Of a stretch of DNA of 14,185 bases, positions 7,431-14,185 are shown piece after piece. The notes under the pieces are model-generated. The model searched no databases. It had not been told where the DNA came from and was given only the letters and a program-made list of their open reading frames with translations. Position 1 is the first letter of the stretch. Each line of letters begins with the position of its first letter. A program made the translations under genes and the position numbers. This stretch comes from Deltaproteobacteria bacterium (GTDB lineage: Bacteria > Desulfobacterota > Syntrophia > Syntrophales > UBA5619). The stretch lies in assembly GCA_021372695.1 (NCBI GenBank), contig JAJFTY010000214.1, forward strand, positions 1 to 14,185, written 5' to 3'.

Positions 7431-7460
7431 AGTATAGGGGGAAGACACCGGACGTGTCAA
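7431..7460 (-). promoter_or_regulatory. Strong sigma70-like promoter pointing at the hydratase gene
   Basis: On the minus strand a perfect TTGACA (7460-7455) is followed after 18 nt by TATACT (7436-7431, 5 of 6). The -35 overlaps the final codons and TGA of the exonuclease gene. Transcripts would start near 7424 and carry a leader of about 300 nt that includes repeat copy B, before the hydratase ATG at 7120. It is the best promoter match in the window. A 5-bp hairpin (GACAC 7444-7448 with GTGTC 7454-7458) lies in the spacer/-35 region and could also slow read-through from the exonuclease gene. Confidence 0.55.
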
Positions 7461-8755
7461 GAAAAAGGGGGTGCGGCCAGCTTCCGCTCCAGCCGCTCCC
7501 GGCGGCGGTCCAGCTCCGCGCGCTCTTCCGGCGAAAGGCGGCAGGTGCAGGCGCGCTCGGTCCATTCGAGGGCCTGCCGGAGATCGCGCCGCCGGTGTTC
7601 GCACCACTTCGCCAGTTCCACGCAGGCAAAGAGCTCCTCCCCATTGCAGCGCACCATCTCCTGCCAGATCCCGACCGCCTCCGGCCACCGGTTCCGCCGC
7701 TTGTAGAGGAGGGAGAGTTCCCGGCCCGCCTCCCGCGCCGTTTCAGCGCAGGCGCACCCGGAAAGGGTGTCGAGCAGCCGGACGGCATCGTCGGGACAAT
7801 CCCGGGCGAGGAAGAGCCGCGCCGCGGCGAGAAGATCTCCGGGGTGGCGTCCGGCGGCCGCCCCTTCGGGATCGATCAGCTCCGCCAGGTGAGCGGCCAG
7901 GGCGGCAAGCGAGAGGATGTCCCACCGGTTGTGGGCGAAGATGTCGGCCATCAGCCGGCCGTCGCGTCTTCTGAGCCAGTCGAAGTAGCGTTGGGGAATC
8001 TCGCTCCCCGGGATGTCCCCCTCCCGCTCGAACCCGAGGATCGAGGCCTCCAGCGCGCCCAGCCGCCGGTCGGCGAGGCGATGGCTCAAGAGACGCCGCG
8101 CCGGATGGAGAAGGTCCAGGTGGGGAAGGCAGGCCAGTGGATTCGGCATGCGGTTCATGATGAAGCGCGCCGCGAGCAGGCCGGCGTCGAAGGCCTTGCC
8201 GTTGAAACTGACCAGAAACTCCCTTCCCCGGCAGAGCTCGCCCAGACAGCGGAGCGTCGCCCGCTCCTCGGCGTAATCCCGGGCGAAGAGCTGCCTCGTG
8301 GCGAAGCCGTCCCCTTCGAACCAGCCGAGGCCGATCAGGAAGGCCACCGTGCCCGTGCCGCCGGCCAGCCCCGTCGTTTCCGTGTCGAGGAAGAGCGCCC
8401 GGCTGTAGTCCAATCCCCGCAGGGCCGGGTCGTTCGCCAGGATCGCCAGCCGCCCCATGTCGAGGGGGGCGAGATCCCGGATGCACCGCGCACCATGGCG
8501 GGCGGAACCCACGGCAAAATGGTGCGCCGCAAAGAAGCTCCCCGCCTCATTGACGGCCTCTTCCCCCGCAACCAGCTCCTCCAGCGGGACGCCGCGCCCC
8601 CGCCCAGCGGGCGCGGCCGGCCTTACCCCCTCCGGACGGCGCGACAGAATGGCATCGACGCGCTCCCGCAGGCGGCGGATCTCTTCAGCCCGTTCCTGGC
8701 CGCCCTCTTTGCCGTCTTCGCCGGTCAGTCTCTGCAAACGGGAAAGGGTGCTCAT
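7457..8755 (-). CDS. mrfB-like: DEDDh 3'-5' exonuclease with TPR-like C-terminus, MrfB/YprB family
   Basis: 432-aa soluble protein. A charged N-terminal region (1-110) precedes an RNase H-fold exonuclease domain (about 118-290) with the full DEDDh set: D124 and E126 in LDTETTGL, D190 in FNGKAFDAG, and H275/D279 in HNRWDIL. The C-terminal third (about 318-425) holds three helical TPR-like units (ARDCPDDAVRLLDTL, RRNRWPEAVGIWQEM, RRDLRQALEWTERA). This order matches Bacillus YprB (MrfB), which works with helicase YprA (MrfA) in repair of mitomycin C lesions. A matching helicase lies at 12087-14185 on the same strand, so a shared repair role is inferred. The ATG at 8755 is the only usable start: an in-frame TGA lies 13 codons upstream, and GGGGAGG lies 11 nt before it. 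The gene is preceded by its own candidate promoter rather than by the helicase. Confidence 0.85.
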   Translation of the reverse strand: MSTLSRLQRLTGEDGKEGGQERAEEIRRLRERVDAILSRRPEGVRPAAPAGRGRGVPLEELVAGEEAVNEAGSFFAAHHFAVGSARHGARCIRDLAPLDMGRLAILANDPALRGLDYSRALFLDTETTGLAGGTGTVAFLIGLGWFEGDGFATRQLFARDYAEERATLRCLGELCRGREFLVSFNGKAFDAGLLAARFIMNRMPNPLACLPHLDLLHPARRLLSHRLADRRLGALEASILGFEREGDIPGSEIPQRYFDWLRRRDGRLMADIFAHNRWDILSLAALAAHLAELIDPEGAAAGRHPGDLLAAARLFLARDCPDDAVRLLDTLSGCACAETAREAGRELSLLYKRRNRWPEAVGIWQEMVRCNGEELFACVELAKWCEHRRRDLRQALEWTERACTCRLSPEERAELDRRRERLERKLAAPPFS

Positions 8756-8884
8756 ACCGGCCCGGACCTCCCCGGAATCGCCGAGGCTGCCTCATCGGCG
8801 GGTGCATGGCCGGAGATTCCTTGTGCTTCAGGGATCGTTTGGCCCATGGCGCGTTCCGATCGTTTTCGGACGTTCATGGCCGGC

Positions 8885-8912
8885 ATGATACCACGCCCGC
8901 CGACAACTTCAA
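8885..8912 (-). promoter_or_regulatory. Candidate promoter of the exonuclease gene
   Basis: On the minus strand TTGAAG (8912-8907, 4 of 6) and TATCAT (8890-8885, 5 of 6) are 16 nt apart. The leader to ATG 8755 would be about 120 nt. No LexA-type SOS box was recognised beside it. Confidence 0.35.
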
Positions 8913-8999
8913 CCGTCATCTTCGCGGACGAGACTGACTCCTATACGGGCCGGATGTTCGTGAGGATGGTCGGTGGCAAGGCGAACCTGGGAATTGTCC

Positions 9000-9028
9000 T
9001 TGACAGGGCAGGGCCTATCCCCTATCCT
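9000..9028 (+). promoter_or_regulatory. Candidate sigma70 promoter of the CoA-transferase gene
   Basis: A perfect TTGACA (9000-9005) and TATCCT (9023-9028, 4 of 6) are separated by an ideal 17 nt. The predicted leader is about 140 nt and includes the hairpin at 9083-9101. Confidence 0.5.
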
Positions 9029-9174
9029 CGCGCAACAAAGCCGCTTTTCGCAGGCCGGCGGTCAGGGATCGGAAAAAGAGAGCCGACCCACCGGCGGTCG
9101 GTCAGCGGCGCATCCATGGCCCAAGGCCCTTCGCAGTCCGAAGAGACCGCGGGAGAGATTCGAGGGGGTTCGAT

Positions 9175-10350
9175 ATGGGATTGCCTTTAGCCGGCGTGAG
9201 GATACTCGACCTTTCGGCCATCATCGCCGGACCCTACAGCACGCTGCTCCTGGCGGACCTGGGAGCGGAAGTGATCAAGATCGAAAAGCCCGGCACCGGC
9301 GACGGCGCGCGGGGCATGCCCCCCCACTATTTCGAGGGGGAGAGTGTCTATTTCATCGCCTTCAACCGGAACAAGAAGAGCGTCGTCCTCAACCTGATGA
9401 GCGAAAAGGGGAAGAAGGCCTTTTACGATCTGACAAAAGAATCGGACGTCGTGGTCGACAACTACCGGCCCGGGGTCGTCGAAAAGCTCAAGATCGACTA
9501 CGAGACGCTGAAGAAGGTGAACCCCCGGATCATCTGCTGCTCGATCACGGGATACGGAACCACGGGCCCCTTCAAGGACCGGCCCGCCTTCGACATCGCC
9601 GTCCAGGCCCGCGGCGGGATCCTGAGCTTTACCGGAGAGCCGGGCCGGCCGCCCGTCCGGATGGGGGTCCCGATGGGGGACCTGGCGGGCGGAATGTTCG
9701 CGGCCCACGGCATCCTGGCCGCGCTCTATGCGCGCGAAAAAACCGGCCGGGGGCAGAAGATCGACGTGAGCATGCTCGACTGCCAGATCGCGCTGCTCTC
9801 CTACCGCGGGCAGTACTATCTCACCGCGGGCGAGATCGCGCAGCCGCTGGGGACAGGGCACGCCTCGGTCCACCCTTCCCGTGGGTTCAGGACCAAGACT
9901 TTCGACATCGTGCTCGACTGCAACCTGCAGCGGATCTTCGACGAATTCTGTGAATTGGCGGGAATCCCCGAAATGGCCAAAGACCCGAAGTTCAGCTCGC
10001 GGGAGAGGCGCTTCGACAACCGGGTCGAGCTCTATGAACGGCTGGAGAAGCTCTTCCTGACCCGGACCGGCGAGGAGTGGCTGGAGCTGATGGAGAGCCG
10101 GATCCCCATCGCGCCCATCAATACCGTGGACAAGGCCCTGGCGGATCCCCAGGTCCTGAGCCGAAACATGGTGCCCGAGGTCGATTACGGAGAGGGCAAG
10201 AAACTCAAGATCATCGGCAACCCCATCAAGATGTCAGAGGTCGAGCAAGAGGAGTTCGCACCCCCGCCGCGGCTGGACCAGGATGGGGAGAGGATTCTGG
10301 GGGAGTTGCTGCACTACTCCCCGGAAGAGATCGCGGCGTTGAAGTCCTGA
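9175..10350 (+). CDS. Class III (CaiB/BaiF) acyl-CoA:carboxylate CoA-transferase
   Basis: 391-aa cytosolic enzyme of normal family length that moves CoA between an acyl-CoA and a free carboxylic acid. Family marks include GVRILDLS near the N-terminus, GPYSTLLLADLGAEVIKIE (about 19-37), FNRNKKSVVLNL, CSITGYGTTGPFKDRPAFD, and GVPMGDLAGG. The last places the catalytic aspartate at residue 169, the number used for it in Oxalobacter formyl-CoA transferase. GRGQKIDVSM follows. The acid used cannot be read from sequence. ATG 9175 is supported by GAGGGGG 6 nt upstream. The gene stands alone: no acyl-CoA dehydrogenase, racemase or hydratase partner adjoins it, and it separates the two mrf-like genes. 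Expression is likely from the promoter at 9000-9028 and ends at the hairpin 10388-10433. Confidence 0.92.
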   Translation: MGLPLAGVRILDLSAIIAGPYSTLLLADLGAEVIKIEKPGTGDGARGMPPHYFEGESVYFIAFNRNKKSVVLNLMSEKGKKAFYDLTKESDVVVDNYRPGVVEKLKIDYETLKKVNPRIICCSITGYGTTGPFKDRPAFDIAVQARGGILSFTGEPGRPPVRMGVPMGDLAGGMFAAHGILAALYAREKTGRGQKIDVSMLDCQIALLSYRGQYYLTAGEIAQPLGTGHASVHPSRGFRTKTFDIVLDCNLQRIFDEFCELAGIPEMAKDPKFSSRERRFDNRVELYERLEKLFLTRTGEEWLELMESRIPIAPINTVDKALADPQVLSRNMVPEVDYGEGKKLKIIGNPIKMSEVEQEEFAPPPRLDQDGERILGELLHYSPEEIAALKS

Positions 10351-10387
10351 GCGCCGTCTGATCCGGCCTGTTCCCCGAACCGGCCGA

Positions 10388-10433
10388 GTTCCTGGACGGC
10401 TCCCGCGAGGACCCGCGGGAGCCGTCCAGGAAC
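10388..10433. terminator. Perfect 20-bp hairpin between convergent genes (bidirectional terminator candidate)
   Basis: Bases 10388-10407 are exactly complementary to 10414-10433, with a 6-nt loop (AGGACC). A second outer stem of 7 bp (AGCGCCG 10350-10356 with CGGCGCT 10449-10455) encloses it. Several CCGGCC boxes (10363, 10380, 10441) can pair in the space between. It lies in the 110-nt gap between the CoA-transferase stop and the FIST-protein stop. There is no T-tract on either strand, so termination may be Rho-assisted, or the element may be a DNA-level palindrome. Confidence 0.65.
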
Positions 10434-10460
10434 AACGCTTCCGGCCGGCGGCGCTAACCC

Positions 10461-11573
10461 TTATTTGATGACCAGCATTGTGGCTGTCTGATTGATGTGC
10501 CCGAAATATTCCTCTCCGTAGGTGCTGAACCCGACGGTGGGGATATTTGCGAAGAGCCGGCCGTACGGCTCCGTCATCTGATTCTGCTTGAGCTCCAGGG
10601 TTCTCAGGATACAGTTGAAATTGATGATCCCGGAGATGGATCCCATCTCCTTCAATTTCCTGTCGAGATCCCGCCTCGTTCCTTCGACGATGTCCTCCGA
10701 CCGGAGCAGGCAGAGTTCCATCCCCTCGGCGATATTGCAGTAGAAGATCAGACTCGTTCCCTGAACCCGCTGCGGGCTGCGGACATAGGGCTCTTCGCCC
10801 ATCATGAGTCCCACGGGGTTGCTCATGAAGAAGTCGGACGCCTTGTCCGGCGTGGTCCCCAGCGCTTCGGCGTACACTTCCAGCGCCGGCCGATGGTCGA
10901 ATTCGACGACTTCCCGGCTCGCCTCGTTCACCTTGGTTGCCGTGAAGCATTTATCCAAAACGCTGAAGCTCTGCGTCTTGATGAAATCGAATCCGGTGGC
11001 CATCTTCATGAGGACGACGACGGCGGCATCCGTAAGCGCCTTGCCACCCGAAAAGACATGCGTCTGCCGGAATTTCAGATCGTCGCCCGCGGAACCGCCG
11101 ACGAACTGGATATCCGTCAGATCCCCGATGCGTTCCATGACCTTTTCTTCCATACCGCTCAAACCGTCGATGAGCACCAGTCCCACATATTTGCGGTGAT
11201 CCATGGCGGCAACGGGGATGCCGAATCGCGTCTCGAAGGACCGGAAGGCCCTTTCCACCGCCCCCTTGGGGTCCGCCTTGAGATTGGTCAGGGTCTCCAC
11301 GTGAATCGCATCGATCATCCGATCGTTCAAAGCCATCGCGACGATGGATTGATCCAGCATATGCCCGGAAACGATTTCCCCCGAGGAAGTGCAGCCGAAT
11401 ACGGGGATTTCGCCGAATATTTCCTGCATGCGGCCGCTCAAGACAGCCGGCTCGAACCTGGGCGAGGCGAAATAGATCAGCGCCTTGGCATCGAAACCGG
11501 CGAACGCTGCCCGGAGCTCTTCGACCGCTTCCGGAGCGGTCTCCTTCGTCGAATAGGCAGTCTTTACATTCAT
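10461..11573 (-). CDS. Stand-alone FIST-domain (FIST_N + FIST_C) sensory protein
   Basis: 370-aa soluble protein without signal peptide or membrane segment. FIST_N covers about residues 25-225, with FGCTSSGEI (59-67) and FVGGSAGDD (157-165). FIST_C covers about 230-360, with FNCILRTL (319-326) and the closing FSTYGEEYFGHINQT (349-363). FIST is a ligand-binding sensory module usually found in signalling proteins, or alone beside them; small-molecule ligands such as amino acids have been proposed for it. Here no kinase, cyclase or methyl-accepting domain is fused, so it must act through a partner. The nearest co-directional gene is a 66-aa protein 61 nt upstream, a likely operon partner. The RBS AAGGAG (11590-11585) stands 11 nt before ATG 11573. 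The gene ends against a strong hairpin. Confidence 0.88.
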   Translation of the reverse strand: MNVKTAYSTKETAPEAVEELRAAFAGFDAKALIYFASPRFEPAVLSGRMQEIFGEIPVFGCTSSGEIVSGHMLDQSIVAMALNDRMIDAIHVETLTNLKADPKGAVERAFRSFETRFGIPVAAMDHRKYVGLVLIDGLSGMEEKVMERIGDLTDIQFVGGSAGDDLKFRQTHVFSGGKALTDAAVVVLMKMATGFDFIKTQSFSVLDKCFTATKVNEASREVVEFDHRPALEVYAEALGTTPDKASDFFMSNPVGLMMGEEPYVRSPQRVQGTSLIFYCNIAEGMELCLLRSEDIVEGTRRDLDRKLKEMGSISGIINFNCILRTLELKQNQMTEPYGRLFANIPTVGFSTYGEEYFGHINQTATMLVIK

Positions 11574-11634
11574 CGTATCATAGTCTCCTTGTCGTTTTTT
11601 TGGATGGATAGCTCACACGGCCGGGAAGCCGGTC

Positions 11635-11835
11635 CTATAATTTCACGCCCATGTCCCTTGCCACCGCCAGCGCTTTCTGAATCATCGCCGGGTCGTCCTC
11701 CGAAGAGAAGGAGAACTTGTCCGGATTGAGCCCTTTCAGGATCAGTTTCGTTTTTGTAGTCATCGCAAGCGTCGGGTTGCCGCCCGACCGTTGAGAGATG
11801 ATCTCGTCAATGATCCTTTTCACTTTTCCTGCCAT
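11635..11835 (-). CDS. 66-aa protein of unknown function upstream of the FIST gene
   Basis: Small cytosolic, slightly basic protein. A likely N-terminal helix (KVKRIIDEIISQR), a conserved-looking centre (SGGNPTLAMTTKTKLILKGL) and a C-terminal helix (DPAMIQKALAVARDMGV) suggest a compact fold. No cysteine and no signal peptide. I chose ATG 11835 because AAGGGG lies 8 nt upstream; an alternative ATG at 11853 would add six residues but has a poor RBS. It ends 61 nt before the FIST-protein ORF on the same strand, so joint transcription is likely. I do not recognise a named family; the coding call rests on the RBS, the non-random protein-like composition and its position. A role as FIST partner is inference only. 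Confidence 0.7.
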   Translation of the reverse strand: MAGKVKRIIDEIISQRSGGNPTLAMTTKTKLILKGLNPDKFSFSSEDDPAMIQKALAVARDMGVKL

Positions 11836-12007
11836 TCTGTCGTCCCCTTTCATCGATCCTGAGCTGTACCGCCGTAATTGAAGTGGAGCGTTTCCGTATT
11901 GCCTCGCCGGTCGCGGTGCGGCTGCCGCGCTCAACGTCGAAACCTTTAAGGCCCTACCGAAGGCCAACTGTTTGTCTATCGGTTCTTTTGTTTGAATACT
12001 TGAGGGG

Positions 12008-12046
12008 AAAAAGAAAGGCTTTGCCGCTCTTTGATGAACAGCCTTT
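12008..12046 (-). terminator. Intrinsic terminator candidate of the helicase gene
   Basis: On the minus strand AAAGGCT (12046-12040) pairs with AGCCTTT (12020-12014) across a 19-nt loop, followed by C and five T (12012-12008). It lies about 40 nt after the helicase stop and would separate helicase transcripts from the 66-aa/FIST unit. The long loop makes it moderate rather than strong. In the rest of this 250-nt gap (11836-12007) I saw no clear promoter. Confidence 0.5.
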
Positions 12047-12086
12047 GCGTTCCGCGCGGATAGGATCGATCGAGATGGGAATACGC

Positions 12087-14185
12087 CTATTTCTGCTGAA
12101 TCAGCGAAAGGATCGCCAGGGCCGCCTCCTTGGCCCGAGGGCCGACCTCCAGGGTCGGGCCGACGCAGGAGGGGCAGCCGCAGGTGCAGGGGCAGTTCCG
12201 GATGAGCTGCCGCGCCGAGTCGAGCAGCGGATCGTGACGGTCGTAGAGCAGGTCCGAGAAGCCGATTCCTCCCGGGTAGGCGTCGAAGAGAAAGATCGTG
12301 GGATCGAAGGCGTCCGTCGTGGGGGAGGCGCCCGACTCTGCCCCGGGCGTCGCCGTGATCGTCCGCCAGTTCCGGTCCTTCCTGACGAACCACTCGCCGC
12401 TCTTGTCGCCGATCGCCCGGTCGATGTCGTGGAGGTCCGCCATCAGCATCATGGCCGCCAGGTGGTGGAGGCTGTAGGCGAGCCCCGAGAGGCCGTCGAT
12501 GATCTCCTCCTGGTTGTAGGGAAGTGCAGCGAGCCGGTGGCGGGGAATCGTGAACCAGTAGCTCGTCGTGTGCATGTCCTTTTCGGGCAGGTTCACGTCG
12601 CCGAAGCCGAGATTCTCCGAGGTGTAGAACTTGATCTTCTTGTAGCCCGTGACTTTGCTGACCACCTGGACTTCGCCGTGTTCGACCAGGATCTCCTTCT
12701 CCGGCTTCTTCGCGAACGCGTCGATCACCCGGACGTTGGTGTAGGTCATGGCGTCGGTGTAGTAGTCCGCCTCCACCTTGTGGACGTAGGCGGTGTTCCG
12801 CTCCAGGTCGAGTTTGTCCACGTAGTACTGCTGGGACTCCATCATGTAGATTGCGTCGGTATGGACCGTCGTGAAGGCGCTGTCCCAGTCCACCTCGGCG
12901 ATCACCCGGTGGTTTCCGGTATCCGTCGTATCGACCACCACCACATTCTCCGGATTGATGCTCCGGAGGCTCACCTCGTCGGCGGGATAACTCTCGGCGG
13001 ACCAGTGCCAGCGCTCGCCCACGCGGTGGAGCACCCCCTTGCCCTCGAGGTAGTCGAGCAGTTCCTCCAGGTTCTCCCCGCCGAATTTCTCCCCCTTCTC
13101 GAAGGGGAGCTCGAAGGCGGCGCTCTTGAGGTGGTGGAGCAGAATCAGGAGGTTGTCCGGGTTGACCCGGCAGAACTCCGGCGACCGGGAGAAGAAGTAG
13201 TCGGGGTTCTCCACGATGAACTGGTCCAGGGGCGAGCTCCGGGCGATCAGGAGCGCGAGGCTCTGCCCGGTCCGCCTTCCGGCCCGGCCGGCCTGCTGCC
13301 AGGTGCTGGCGATGGAGCCCGGGTAGCCGCAGAGGATCGCCGCCTCCAGGTCGCCGATGTCGATCCCGAGTTCGAGGGCGTTCGTGGCCACCACCCCCAT
13401 CACCTCGCGCTGGCGCAGCCCCGCCTCGATCTGGCGGCGGAGGTTGGGGAGGTATCCCCCGCGGTAGCCCGTGACGAAGTTCGTGTCCACCGGTTTCCCC
13501 TTGGCGAACTGGTCCTTCAGGTATTTGGTCAGCACCTCGACGTTGAGCCGGCTCGTGGCGAAGACTATCGTCTGGATCTCGTTTTCGATCAGCTCCGCGG
13601 CCATCTTCCGGGCCGGCGTCATCGCGGACTGGCGGATGCCGAGCTCCCGGTTGACGATGGGCGGGTTGTAGAGGATGAAGGTTTTGGCTGCGGCCGGCGC
13701 CCCGCTCTGGTCGATGAGCGCCATCGGCCGCTCCAGGAGCCGCTCGGCGTGCTCCTTGGGATTGGCGACGGTGGCGGAGCAGCAGATGAAGACCGGGTCC
13801 CGGCCGTAGAAGCGGCAGATCCGGACCAGGCGCCGGAGCACGTTGGTCAGATGGGAGCCGAAGACGCCCCGGTAGACGTGGAGCTCGTCGATGACCACGT
13901 ACTGGAGGTTCGCGAAGAGCTTCTGCCACTTGGTGTGGTGCGGCAGGATTCCGGCGTGGAGCATGTCGGGGTTCGTGACCACGACGTGGCCCTGCCGACG
14001 GATCGCCTGGCGGGCGTCGTCGGGGGTGTCTCCGTCGTAGGTGTAGGTCTTGATGTCGGCCTTCATCTCGCCGATCAGGCCGTGGATCTCGTGCATCTGG
14101 TCCTGGGCCAGGGCCTTGGTGGGAAAGAGGTAGAGGGCGCGGCTCTCCGGCTCTTCGATGATCTTCTGGAGCACCGGCAGGTTGT
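12087..14185 (-). CDS. mrfA-like: DEAD/DEAH-box helicase with C-terminal four-cysteine zinc motif, MrfA/YprA family (5' end beyond window)
   Basis: 698 codons lie inside the window; the reading frame is still open at the right edge (…NLPVLQKI), so Walker A and the true start are missing. Visible helicase motifs in order: Ia PTKALAQDQ, TNPDMLHAG, II DELH (encoded by 13889-13878), III CSAT, IV IVFATSRLNVE, V TNALELGIDIGDLEAAI, VI QQAGRAGRR. After the two RecA lobes comes a long C-terminal region ending in CPCTCGCPSCVG (about 12160-12198), a four-or-more-cysteine zinc-binding motif near the C-terminus as in MrfA/YprA. Family role: 3'-5' DNA helicase that works with exonuclease MrfB on mitomycin-type DNA damage in Bacillus subtilis. 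The likely exonuclease partner is at 7457-8755 on the same strand, but 3.3 kb away. A GTG at 14174 is an internal codon, not a start. Confidence 0.88.
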   Translation of the reverse strand, partial: NLPVLQKIIEEPESRALYLFPTKALAQDQMHEIHGLIGEMKADIKTYTYDGDTPDDARQAIRRQGHVVVTNPDMLHAGILPHHTKWQKLFANLQYVVIDELHVYRGVFGSHLTNVLRRLVRICRFYGRDPVFICCSATVANPKEHAERLLERPMALIDQSGAPAAAKTFILYNPPIVNRELGIRQSAMTPARKMAAELIENEIQTIVFATSRLNVEVLTKYLKDQFAKGKPVDTNFVTGYRGGYLPNLRRQIEAGLRQREVMGVVATNALELGIDIGDLEAAILCGYPGSIASTWQQAGRAGRRTGQSLALLIARSSPLDQFIVENPDYFFSRSPEFCRVNPDNLLILLHHLKSAAFELPFEKGEKFGGENLEELLDYLEGKGVLHRVGERWHWSAESYPADEVSLRSINPENVVVVDTTDTGNHRVIAEVDWDSAFTTVHTDAIYMMESQQYYVDKLDLERNTAYVHKVEADYYTDAMTYTNVRVIDAFAKKPEKEILVEHGEVQVVSKVTGYKKIKFYTSENLGFGDVNLPEKDMHTTSYWFTIPRHRLAALPYNQEEIIDGLSGLAYSLHHLAAMMLMADLHDIDRAIGDKSGEWFVRKDRNWRTITATPGAESGASPTTDAFDPTIFLFDAYPGGIGFSDLLYDRHDPLLDSARQLIRNCPCTCGCPSCVGPTLEVGPRAKEAALAILSLIQQK

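Larger units (their letters stand above)
7121..7456. other. Repeat-rich non-coding gap upstream of the hydratase
   Basis: This 336-nt stretch between hydratase and exonuclease genes shows no convincing gene. From left to right it holds a proximal candidate promoter (7160-7189, minus), repeat copy B (7240-7301), a GC-rich tract with a small hairpin (CTCCG...CGGAG near 7345-7357), and an A/T-richer segment, about 7385-7436. Read on the minus strand, that segment contains GAGACCTTTGCACAAC. From memory, such a string resembles ends of some IS5-related elements, so it may be an IS relic; no transposase remains. Confidence 0.5.
8756..9174. other. Divergent intergenic region between exonuclease and CoA-transferase genes
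   Basis: This 419-nt gap holds no convincing gene; open frames crossing it are shadows of flanking genes. It carries candidate divergent promoters at 8885-8912 (minus) and 9000-9028 (plus). The CoA-transferase leader holds a 6-bp hairpin (CCGACC 9083-9088 with GGTCGG 9096-9101, 7-nt loop). The RBS GAGGGGG (9162-9168) stands 6 nt before ATG 9175. I found no riboswitch consensus. Confidence 0.5.

Noticed and set aside
7328..9190. 620-codon plus-strand open frame opposite the exonuclease
   Set aside because: The minus strand encodes a full DEDDh exonuclease. The plus frame is Pro/Arg/Glu-rich without motifs and runs through the divergent promoter region.
8973..9953. 326-codon plus-strand open frame overlapping the CoA-transferase start
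   Set aside because: The overlapping frame encodes an intact CoA-transferase with catalytic Asp169; this frame is highly charged, repetitive and has no RBS.
12014..12060. AACGCAAAGG-type string reminiscent of a cyclic-di-GMP riboswitch
   Set aside because: Neither the second conserved helix nor the tetraloop-receptor could be found, and the segment is explained by the helicase terminator hairpin.
11839..13929. Long minus-strand frame read through from the helicase region into the 66-aa gene
   Set aside because: Its first two thirds are an Arg/Pro-rich out-of-frame shadow of the helicase. Only the last 66 codons, with their own RBS, look like protein.
1..14185. CRISPR arrays, tRNA/rRNA genes, phage or transposase genes
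   Set aside because: No regularly spaced direct repeats, no cloverleaf or rRNA-like tract, and no transposase or integrase motif were seen in any large frame.

Overview
The window is GC-rich (clearly above 55-60 percent by eye) bacterial chromosomal DNA with eight substantial protein genes and one gene of 66 codons. The organism looks like a member of Desulfobacterota, possibly a Syntrophus/Smithella-type syntroph. I base this on the gene mix (hybrid PAS kinase, class III CoA-transferase, solo FIST protein, YbhJ-like hydratase) and on short interspersed repeats that I associate from memory with such genomes. This is a soft inference: there is no rRNA or marker gene in the window.

Left part (1-4587, plus strand): a soluble three-PAS hybrid histidine kinase with a C-terminal receiver (76-2535). 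It is followed by a candidate sigma70 promoter, a small secreted protein of unknown function (2681-3115), and a SLC13/DASS-family anion transporter starting 8 nt later (3124-4587). The kinase has an odd 5' end: a strong ribosome binding site serves an ATG that runs in frame into TAA after four codons.

Middle part (4588-8755, minus strand): a full-length YbhJ-like aconitase-superfamily hydratase (4781-7120). It converges on the transporter and is bracketed by two inverted copies of a short palindromic repeat. Upstream lies a DEDDh exonuclease with TPR-like repeats, matching MrfB/YprB (7457-8755). A consensus-like promoter sits on the last codons of the exonuclease gene and points at the hydratase through a repeat-filled leader.

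Right part (8756-14185): divergent candidate promoters lead left to the exonuclease and right to a class III CoA-transferase (9175-10350). That gene is closed by a perfect 20-bp hairpin placed between convergent genes. On the minus strand follow a 66-aa unknown protein and a stand-alone FIST sensory protein (11835 down to 10461). Beyond a terminator is the 5'-truncated MrfA/YprA-type DEAD/DEAH helicase (12087 to the right edge).

Themes: (i) a two-part MrfA/MrfB-like DNA repair system whose genes, adjacent in Bacillus subtilis, are separated here by about 3.3 kb of unrelated genes; (ii) organic-acid handling (DASS transporter, YbhJ-like hydratase, CoA-transferase), where the transporter/hydratase neighbourhood recalls E. 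coli ybhI-ybhJ; (iii) sensing (PAS hybrid kinase; FIST plus 66-aa protein). I see no phage, CRISPR, tRNA or rRNA, and no intact transposase. No single clearly new system stands out. The best leads are the FIST/66-aa pair, the altered active site of the hydratase and the split mrf pair.
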